From Peptococcaceae bacterium (GTDB lineage Bacteria; Bacillota; Desulfitobacteriia; Desulfitobacteriales; Syntrophobotulaceae): a DNA stretch of 12,956 bases. Within the stretch, counting starts at the first letter, position 1, and every line of letters starts with the position of its first letter. The DNA lies in NCBI GenBank assembly GCA_012523535.1, contig JAAYII010000077.1:1-12956 (forward strand), in the 5' to 3' direction. A model generated the notes under the pieces. It had not been told where the DNA came from, did not search any database, and saw nothing but the letters and a program-made list of their open reading frames with translations. Positions 7,184-12,956 of this stretch are shown here, piece by piece. The position numbers and the translations under genes are program-made.

Positions 7184-9127
7184 ATGTATACCCAACCTTA
7201 TCCTCATTTGTTTAAGCCACTTAAAATCAGAGGTCTGACACTCAGGAACAGGATTATGTCCGCACCTAACATGCTTTTTCATACCGTGGACGGAAGACCA
7301 ACCCAGTATTATATCAGCTATTTAGAGCATAAAGCCCGGGGCGGGGCCGGAATGGTTACCCTGGGGGAAATTGCGGTATGTGACGGCGCCAATCATACGC
7401 CCGGTATGGACTGCAGCAACGATAACTGGCCCTTATTTTCGGAAATGGCAGCTTGCATCAAGGAACATGGCGCCGTGGCCTGTGTTGAGCTGACCCATGG
7501 CGGTATGAATGCCAGACCTGAGTATAATAAAGGTCCCATTAAGGGTCCTGTAGCTTGTGTTAATGCTATGGGAGTAAAAGTGGAAGAGATGACGGAACAG
7601 GACATGGAGAACGTGGCTGAAGCTTTTGCCGCCCAGGCTGAATTCTGGCTAAAAAAAGCCGGATTTGATACTGTCCTGCTGCATATGGCCCATGGCTGGC
7701 TTTTCCCTCAATTTCTTTCCCCGATCACCAATAAACGTACCGACAAATACGGGGGAAGTCTGGAAAACCGCATGAGATTTCCGCTTATGACCCTTAAACG
7801 GGTACGGGAAAGAGTCGGGCCCAATCAGGCCGTTTGTATTCGTTTGAGCGGTTCGGAGCGGGTACCCAATGGTTTCACGGTAGACGACATTATTGTTTTC
7901 TTGGAAAAAGCCCAGGAATATATCGATATGGCTGAGATCAGTGCCGAAGGAGTTACCAACTTTTTCACCACACCTTATTCGCCGCTGGGCGTGAACGTGG
8001 ATCTCAGTGAGGCCATCAAGAAATCCGGCAAGATTAATATTCCTATTTTTGTGATCGGTGCCATTTTGGATCCTGCTCAGGCCGAAGAGATAATAGCTTC
8101 CGGTAAAGCGGACGGGGTATCCATGTCCCGGGCTTTGATTGCCGATCCTTATCTCCCGGCTAAAGCCCTTGACGGCCGTACTGATGAAATCGTACCCTGT
8201 TTGCGCTGCCTCAACTGTACCGACAATGACAATGCCAAGCGGCATCTGGAATGCAGCGTCAACCCCTTGATCGGCCGGGAAGCCCGTTATGGTTTCGGAG
8301 AAGATATCGGCAAAGCCAAATTCCGGCGCAAAGTGCTGGTTGTCGGAGGCGGTCCGGCAGGCATGCAGGCGGCTATTACGGCTGCCGAGCGGGGACACGA
8401 AGTCACTCTTTGTGAAAAGGAGAATGCCTTGGGCGGGCTTTTGCGCTTCACCGATAATGAAAGTTTAAAACACGAACTGCGTAAGTATAAAGAATATTTG
8501 ATCCGCCGTGTGGGGCGCAGCGGGATAAAGGTTTTGCTCAACAAGGAAGTTAATGATGAACTGCTGGAGCGGATCAGGCCTGATCATATTATTGTGGCCA
8601 CCGGCAGTACCCCGATTGTGCCTACCTCCATTAAAGGCATTGAACATGCTTATCATGCTTCGGCCATTTATTTCCAACCGGAGCTTGTAAAGGGCGAGCA
8701 AATTGTGATTATCGGGGGCGGTTTGGTCGGTGTGGAAGCAGGTTTGCACTTGGCCAATATCGGCAAAAAGGTAACCGTGCTGGAAATGCTCGATAAAATT
8801 GCTCCCGAGGCCGGATACTGTTATGGTCACGGCTTGGCTCTTAAAGTAAAACAATTGGGCTTGAAGACAATTACCGAGGCCCGCTGTCTGGAAATTGTTG
8901 ACGGTAAGGTTAAAACCGTTAAATATGAGCAAGAGGGCCAAGAATATTCTGTTCAAGCCGACAGTGTGTTCTATGCCGTGGGCATGCAGAGCAACGATGA
9001 GCCATATTTCAAGCTCTATAACAAGGCTCCTTTTGTAGCTCAAGTGGGCGACTGCAGAAAGGTGGGCAAGGTGGTCAATGCCATTCATTCCGCGTATTTT
9101 GCAGCGCTGGATATAGGCAAGTTTTAG
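7184..9127 (+). CDS. OYE/2-enoate reductase-type FMN/Fe-S/FAD oxidoreductase, second of three
   Basis: This intact 647-residue protein belongs to the NADH:flavin oxidoreductase/2,4-dienoyl-CoA reductase family that includes clostridial 2-enoate reductases and BaiCD/BaiH. The N-terminal FMN barrel (about 1-330) carries HMAHGW (167-172), QFLSP and NKRTDKYGGSLENRMRF. The 4Fe-4S cysteines are C339, C342, C345 and C357. The first Rossmann fold (VLVVGGGPAGMQAA, from about 385) binds FAD; the second (IVIIGGGLVGVEAG, about 507-520) binds NAD(P)H; VGDC lies near the end. Electrons should pass NAD(P)H to FAD, the cluster, FMN and then substrate in the cytosol. W172 stands where classical OYEs have the proton-donating tyrosine. 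ATG 7184 is preceded by AAAGGGTGA and lies 24 bases after the first flavoprotein gene, indicating an operon. Identity to the neighbouring paralogues looks moderate, so they probably have different substrates or steps. The family is clear; the substrate is not. Confidence 0.92.
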   Translation: MYTQPYPHLFKPLKIRGLTLRNRIMSAPNMLFHTVDGRPTQYYISYLEHKARGGAGMVTLGEIAVCDGANHTPGMDCSNDNWPLFSEMAACIKEHGAVACVELTHGGMNARPEYNKGPIKGPVACVNAMGVKVEEMTEQDMENVAEAFAAQAEFWLKKAGFDTVLLHMAHGWLFPQFLSPITNKRTDKYGGSLENRMRFPLMTLKRVRERVGPNQAVCIRLSGSERVPNGFTVDDIIVFLEKAQEYIDMAEISAEGVTNFFTTPYSPLGVNVDLSEAIKKSGKINIPIFVIGAILDPAQAEEIIASGKADGVSMSRALIADPYLPAKALDGRTDEIVPCLRCLNCTDNDNAKRHLECSVNPLIGREARYGFGEDIGKAKFRRKVLVVGGGPAGMQAAITAAERGHEVTLCEKENALGGLLRFTDNESLKHELRKYKEYLIRRVGRSGIKVLLNKEVNDELLERIRPDHIIVATGSTPIVPTSIKGIEHAYHASAIYFQPELVKGEQIVIIGGGLVGVEAGLHLANIGKKVTVLEMLDKIAPEAGYCYGHGLALKVKQLGLKTITEARCLEIVDGKVKTVKYEQEGQEYSVQADSVFYAVGMQSNDEPYFKLYNKAPFVAQVGDCRKVGKVVNAIHSAYFAALDIGKF

Positions 9128-9189
9128 GAAGCCTATACAAGCCAATTGGTTGAAAATAATTATAAAAATAAAAGCTGGTGAAAAGCGAA

Positions 9190-11187
9190 ATGAGTAAAAA
9201 GAGTTATTCCCATTTGTTTAAGCCCATAGTTTTGGGAAAGCAATTTTTCCGCAACCGTATTTTTAATTCTCCTACCGGGGTGGCTGAATCTCCGGTTCAG
9301 GACTGCATCAATTATTATGAACGCAAGGCTGTCGGCGGGGCGGCTTCAGTTTGCATCGGCGACGCTTGTCCTTCTTTGGACGGCATGTCCCGCCCCAGCC
9401 ATATAAATTTGTGGGATCAGACTAACAGACAGGTCTTAACCGACTTGGCTTACGCCATAAACCGCCATGGGGCGGTGGCCTCCATGGAGATTCTGCACAG
9501 CGGTAACTGCTCTTATTATTCCTATAGTCAAGGATATGAGGCTTATGGACCCGTTGCCGGCGAGACGCCCTTCGGCCAGGAAATTAAGGAAATGCCAGAG
9601 GAGATGATTCTCAGAATCATCGAGGATTTCGCCAAGGCCGCTCTTTATGCCAAAAGCTGCGGTTTTGGGATGGTCACTGTCCATGGCGGCCATGGCTGGC
9701 TGATTTCCCAATTTTTCTCCAAGAGCAATAACCGCAAGGATAAGTGGGGCGGTACGCCTGAAAATCGGGCTCGCTTAGCGGTGGCCATTTGTGATCGTAT
9801 TCATCAAGTCTGCGGCAAGGGCTTCCCGGTGGAAATTCGAATTACCGGATCGGAAGTCTTTGAGGGCGGTTATGGGGTAGAAACAGGTATTGAGCAAGCC
9901 CTTTTCCTGGACGGGCATGCCGACTTAATCCATGTTTCGGCCGGCAGCCATGAGGTAATGGACGTTTTCACCGTTACTCACCCCAGTATGTTTTTGGAAG
10001 ACGGGGTTAATGTCAAATATGCCGCTGAAATCAAAAAACATGTCAAAAATACCCCTATAGCCACAGTGGGAGCGCTTTCCGAGCCGGATCTTATGGAGGA
10101 GATTATCGCCTCCGGCCAGGCCGATGTTGTTGAGCTGGCCCGCGGCCTAATCTGTGATCCCGATATGCCTGTTAAATTACAAACCGGGAGAGAGGATGAG
10201 GTCAGAAAATGCATGCGCTGCCTGTGGTGCTTCTCCCACCGCATGCAAAGGGAAAAAATTATTTGTGCCATTAATCCCGAGATCGGCAATGAGGAAGAAA
10301 TTAAGTATAACAATAATCCTCCTGCCGTACTCAAAAAAGTACTTGTCGCCGGCGGAGGCATGGCCGGCATGCAAGCGGCTCTTACTTGTGCCGACCGTGG
10401 GCATACCGTTGTTCTGGCGGAGAAAAATTCCAGGCTGGGGGGCGCTCTCTTATGCGAGGAGCGGGTACCCTTTAAAGAAAAACTTATGCAGTATATAGCT
10501 CTTCAAACCAGGCTTATTGAGCGCCATCCCAAGATTAAAGTCCTCTTAAATACCGAGGTTACACCGGAATTGATCAAAAAAATAGCTCCGGACATAGTTC
10601 TGGCCGCCCTGGGCGCTCGTCCCATAAAACCGGATATTCCGGGTATTGACAGAGCCAACGTTTTTAGCGCGGAGGAAATATATGCTCAACCGGAAAAAGC
10701 CGGGCGCAGGGTCGTAATAATTGGTGGCGGGCTGGTTGGGATGGAGTTGGCCGTTTATCTGGGTATGTTAGGCCGGGAGTGCACTATCCTGGAAATGATG
10801 CCTGAGCTGAACGACGGAGGCAACAATTTGCAGGGTCTTGCCTTAAGCTTGGAATTCAAGAAATACGGTACCAAGATCAGTCCGGCCACTAAAGTTGTTG
10901 AAATCAACGAACAGGGTGTAATCGGTGAATTTACCGGTGCTAAACCGTCCGAAAACTTCCGTTTCGGCCTGCCCAATTATTACCCGGAAGCGGAATCGGG
11001 GCGCAAACTCTTTGCAGCCGATACCGTAGTCTATGCTGTGGGTCAAAAACCGCGGTGGGACGAGGCGGATTCCTTGCGTGGCTATACTAAAGAATTTTAC
11101 CAGTTGGGTGACTGCGTTGCTCCCAGGAATATTTGGCACGCCACAAACACCGCTCACTTTGTGGCTAGGGATTTGGGCCGTTATTAA
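9190..11187 (+). CDS. OYE/2-enoate reductase-type FMN/Fe-S/FAD oxidoreductase, third of three
   Basis: This 665-residue paralogue has the same order of parts: FMN barrel with HGGHGW (165-170), QFFS and DKWGGTPENRARL; 4Fe-4S cysteines C341, C344, C347 and C359; FAD Rossmann motif VLVAGGGMAGMQAA; NAD(P)H motif VVIIGGGLVGMELA; and LGDC near the end. It is the most divergent of the three around the FMN region (NNRKDKWGG instead of NxRTDxYGG), suggesting a different substrate. A GTG at 9178 is in frame, but ATG 9190 is preferred: GGTGA (9176-9180) is 9 bases upstream, and the resulting N-terminus MSKKSYSHLFKP aligns residue for residue with MGNKYYEHIFQP and MYTQPYPHLFKP of the other two. W170 replaces the classical OYE tyrosine. 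It begins 62 bases after the second paralogue and is followed 24 bases later by the URO-D-like gene, so all are likely co-transcribed. The function is a predicted NAD(P)H-dependent reductase of unknown substrate. Confidence 0.92.
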   Translation: MSKKSYSHLFKPIVLGKQFFRNRIFNSPTGVAESPVQDCINYYERKAVGGAASVCIGDACPSLDGMSRPSHINLWDQTNRQVLTDLAYAINRHGAVASMEILHSGNCSYYSYSQGYEAYGPVAGETPFGQEIKEMPEEMILRIIEDFAKAALYAKSCGFGMVTVHGGHGWLISQFFSKSNNRKDKWGGTPENRARLAVAICDRIHQVCGKGFPVEIRITGSEVFEGGYGVETGIEQALFLDGHADLIHVSAGSHEVMDVFTVTHPSMFLEDGVNVKYAAEIKKHVKNTPIATVGALSEPDLMEEIIASGQADVVELARGLICDPDMPVKLQTGREDEVRKCMRCLWCFSHRMQREKIICAINPEIGNEEEIKYNNNPPAVLKKVLVAGGGMAGMQAALTCADRGHTVVLAEKNSRLGGALLCEERVPFKEKLMQYIALQTRLIERHPKIKVLLNTEVTPELIKKIAPDIVLAALGARPIKPDIPGIDRANVFSAEEIYAQPEKAGRRVVIIGGGLVGMELAVYLGMLGRECTILEMMPELNDGGNNLQGLALSLEFKKYGTKISPATKVVEINEQGVIGEFTGAKPSENFRFGLPNYYPEAESGRKLFAADTVVYAVGQKPRWDEADSLRGYTKEFYQLGDCVAPRNIWHATNTAHFVARDLGRY

Positions 11188-11211
11188 TAAGAATTTAAGA
11201 GGTGCGGTAAA

Positions 11212-12579
11212 ATGTCGGATCTAGATAAATTGCGGCAGGAAAGAAAGGAAATCATAGAGGCGGTCTATGACGGTAAAATACCGCGAAGAGTGCCTGTTGC
11301 CACCAGTTTGCCGCTGGAATTGTGTATTGAATATTCCGGATACACCTTAGGCGAGACTCAGTGGACTCTGGAAAACATGGAGGAAATATACGATCGGGCT
11401 TGCCAACTGGTTATTTCCGATTTTTATCCTTTCGGTTTTGCCCGTTATCCGGCCCATTTGCAAATATTAAATGCCAAGGCTTTTGTTATGAGTTCCAAGG
11501 GAGTTATTCAGCACCCGGAAATCTCCGGCATGGAAGAAGACCAATATGACGACTTTATTCGCAACCCATATGATTTTATTCTGGAAAAAGTAATACCCAA
11601 ACTTTATCCGGAATTGGATACCGACCCTGTAACCCGTTCCATAGTTTTGGCCAAAGCGGTTAAAGCTTACTACGACTATGCGGAAACATATCAGGCCATT
11701 GACGGCAAAATGATTGAGAAATATGGTTTTTACGTGCCTCCTCCGGGATCACTCGGGGGATGCACCGCTCCCTTTGATTACCTTTCAGATTTCAATAGGG
11801 GATTTCGCGGTATAAGCATGGATATCAGGCGTTGTCCCGAAAAGATAGCGGAAGCCTGTGAAGCAATCCTGCCTTTGGCCTTTAAGAACGGCTTACCTCC
11901 CAATCCTTCCAAATACGGGGGCACCTTTATTGCGCTGCATATGGGCCCTTATCTTAGGACCAAGGATTTTGAGAAGCTCTATTGGCCCACACTCTATAAA
12001 CTGGTGCATGCTTTAGCCAATGCCGGACAACCCAGCTTATTATTCTGCGAGCAGGACTGGATGCGCTATTTGGATTATTTGTATGAACTACCGCCTAACA
12101 CAATATTGTGGTTTGAATATGGCGATCCGCAAAAAGTAAAAGATAAGCTGGGCAAAAAACATATTATTTCAGGTTTTTATCCGGTGGCCATGTTGAAAAC
12201 CACTTCCCGCCAGGCTTGTATTGACAAGGCTAAAGAGTTGATAGATATCCTGGCTCCGGGCGGCAAATATATTTTCCGCTTTGATAAAAGCCCCTTGTTA
12301 CTGGACGATATCAATCTGGAGAATTATACCGCCGTGTTGGAATATGTTATGGAGTATGCCAAGTATGACAATCCCGGGGAACCCGCCGCCGGGGAAGACA
12401 AAACTTATCCCAAAGTTGAAGTTTCCATTCCTGAGTTTCGCTCCAAGTATTATCAACTTTGGCCGGAATATAAGAAGACCCATCCGGATATAAACGGTGC
12501 TTTGGAACCGGTAATTGCTCCCAAAATGCAGTATTATGAAGATTTGGTTATGCGTTTTCTTTACCAGCTGGTACTATAG
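11212..12579 (+). CDS. Enlarged uroporphyrinogen decarboxylase-superfamily protein, function unknown
   Basis: This 455-residue soluble protein resembles the URO-D superfamily, which includes HemE and the corrinoid methyltransferases MtaA, MtbA and CmuA. Supporting features are an N-terminal helix with KIPRRVPV, a central barrel, and the barrel-end pattern SGFYPVAMLKT followed by LAPGGKYIFRFD and a DDINLENYTAVLEYVMEYA tail helix. It is about 100 residues longer than HemE or MtaA, including a C-terminal extension of some 70 residues rich in Tyr and Trp. Methyltransferase members bind zinc through an H-x-C motif and a later Cys. Here the corresponding place reads LLFCEQDW (C279, no His), and SGFYP stands where the later CGN-type motif would be, so classical zinc binding is not apparent. 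ATG 11212 has AGAGGTG 7 bases upstream. It is the last cluster gene before a strong terminator. Linkage to OYE-type reductases suggests a catabolic role rather than haem synthesis. No corrinoid protein is in the window. Confidence 0.78.
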   Translation: MSDLDKLRQERKEIIEAVYDGKIPRRVPVATSLPLELCIEYSGYTLGETQWTLENMEEIYDRACQLVISDFYPFGFARYPAHLQILNAKAFVMSSKGVIQHPEISGMEEDQYDDFIRNPYDFILEKVIPKLYPELDTDPVTRSIVLAKAVKAYYDYAETYQAIDGKMIEKYGFYVPPPGSLGGCTAPFDYLSDFNRGFRGISMDIRRCPEKIAEACEAILPLAFKNGLPPNPSKYGGTFIALHMGPYLRTKDFEKLYWPTLYKLVHALANAGQPSLLFCEQDWMRYLDYLYELPPNTILWFEYGDPQKVKDKLGKKHIISGFYPVAMLKTTSRQACIDKAKELIDILAPGGKYIFRFDKSPLLLDDINLENYTAVLEYVMEYAKYDNPGEPAAGEDKTYPKVEVSIPEFRSKYYQLWPEYKKTHPDINGALEPVIAPKMQYYEDLVMRFLYQLVL

Positions 12580-12596
12580 AGTAGGACACAATATAC

Positions 12597-12630
12597 AAAG
12601 CCGCTGATTTTGTCAGCGGCTTTCTTTAAT
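12597..12630 (+). terminator. Rho-independent terminator closing the flavoprotein cluster
   Basis: AAAGCCGCTGA (12597-12607) and TCAGCGGCTTT (12613-12623) form a perfect 11-bp stem with a 5-base loop, followed by CTTTAAT. It lies 17 bases after the stop codon of the URO-D-like gene. The stem is GC-rich and its base runs into T, so termination should be efficient, and it may act in both directions because of the A-run on the left arm. Confidence 0.9.
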
Positions 12631-12860
12631 CGTCCAACTAAATTCGCAACATCCGGACCCAAGCCATCTTTAACCCTCGGGTCAGATTTCTTATAAAGCA
12701 AACGACTATATATGCAGTTGATAAACATGTAAGTTGATGAAATTGAATGGAGGTAATGGAAAATTAAGGCCGGTTTTTTGACAGATTAGCCGATATTAAT
12801 TGTCAATATTAAATGAGAAGTTTGAAAAAAATAAGAAATCTGGATCAGGGGGAAGAAAAG
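12631..12860 (+). promoter_or_regulatory. Spacer with TTGACA/TGTCAA inverted repeat before the last gene
   Basis: No gene is visible in this stretch. TTGACA (12778-12783), a perfect -35 consensus, is mirrored by TGTCAA (12801-12806) 17 bases later. The inner bases extend the symmetry with one bulge (ATTA/TTAAT), giving an operator-like or hairpin-forming element. The -10 position would overlap the right arm (TGTCAA, a poor match), so promoter activity is uncertain. GGAGG at 12750-12754 precedes only a trivial open frame. The true RBS of the following gene is AGGGGG at 12847-12852. Confidence 0.35.
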
Positions 12861-12956
12861 ATGAAAATAATTATTGGTATATTAGTTGTTGGGATCTCGT
12901 TATTATTAATTGGAATGCTTGGATGTGGGGGAATGGGAATGCAAGACCAAAAGTCC
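12861..12956 (+). CDS. Start of a probable small lipoprotein, 3' truncated by window end
   Basis: Only 32 codons are present. The reading frame starts MKIIIGILVVGISLLLIGML and continues GCGGMGMQDQKS with no stop before the window ends. A lysine followed by a hydrophobic stretch of about 18 residues and a cysteine at residue 22 (L-G-C, a lipobox-like site) suggest a type II signal peptide and a lipid-anchored extracytoplasmic protein. The short hydrophobic peptide could instead be a membrane anchor. ATG 12861 has AGGGGG 8 bases upstream. It lies beyond the cluster terminator, so it is probably a separate unit. The mature protein cannot be identified. Confidence 0.6.
   Translation, partial: MKIIIGILVVGISLLLIGMLGCGGMGMQDQKS

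Noticed and set aside
7649..8398. Long minus-strand open frame (249 codons) opposite the second flavoprotein gene
   Set aside because: It lies wholly within a clearly coding, conserved gene on the other strand, has no recognisable domain, and its translation looks like antisense of OYE motifs.
8465..9145. Minus-strand open frame (226 codons) opposite the end of the second flavoprotein gene
   Set aside because: It is antisense to the Rossmann domains, with no domain signature; judged a shadow of the real gene.
11212..12579. Calling the last cluster gene hemE
   Set aside because: Length, C-terminal extension and lack of other haem genes argue against a housekeeping uroporphyrinogen decarboxylase.
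12744..12767. Tiny leader peptide (MEVMEN) near GGAGG
   Set aside because: It has six codons, the GGAGG lies inside the frame, and there is no amino-acid pattern suggesting attenuation.
1..12956. CRISPR arrays, tRNA or rRNA genes, insertion sequences, prophage parts
   Set aside because: No regularly spaced repeats, no tRNA-like or rRNA-like stretches, and no transposase, integrase or terminal inverted repeats were seen on either strand.

Overview
The window looks like a chromosomal segment from an anaerobic, low-to-moderate GC Firmicute, most like a clostridial or Peptococcaceae-type bacterium. This is inferred from strong AGGAGG-type ribosome binding sites, hairpin-plus-T terminators, mixed AT-rich spacers, and clostridial-style enoate-reductase flavoenzymes with Fe-S cysteines. 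No 16S or other marker gene is present, so the genus is not established.

Layout. (1) Positions 1-1793 hold the end of a purine biosynthesis operon: the 3' part of purH and a complete purD, separated by a spacer with three TGATCAT repeats. (2) A strong terminator (about 1899-1938) ends that unit. (3) At 2133-3614 lies a MocR-type regulator, a GntR winged helix fused to a PLP aminotransferase-like domain. (4) From 3876 to 12579, all on the plus strand, runs a five-gene accessory cluster: an MFS transporter, three different Old Yellow Enzyme/2-enoate reductase-type flavoprotein genes, and an enlarged uroporphyrinogen-decarboxylase-superfamily protein. It ends at a textbook terminator (12597-12625). 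(5) The window closes with the first 32 codons of a probable lipoprotein gene.

How the genes may work together. The transporter would import an organic substrate. The three FMN/Fe-S/FAD reductases would act on C=C or related bonds using NAD(P)H. The URO-D-like protein might add a methyl-transfer or decarboxylation-like step, and the MocR protein may sense an amine or amino-acid-like ligand. Transporter plus several OYE-type reductases resembles the logic of bile-acid (bai) and clostridial enoate-reductase loci, but the combination seen here does not match a pathway I can name and the substrate is unknown.

Three features stand out. The first flavoprotein gene (5262-7159) carries two reading-frame breaks, one in a run of seven G, so it is either a young pseudogene or affected by sequence error. 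All three flavoproteins lack the tyrosine that serves as proton donor in classical OYEs (Gln, Trp and Trp instead). The leader of the first flavoprotein gene can fold into a hairpin that hides its Shine-Dalgarno and start codon.
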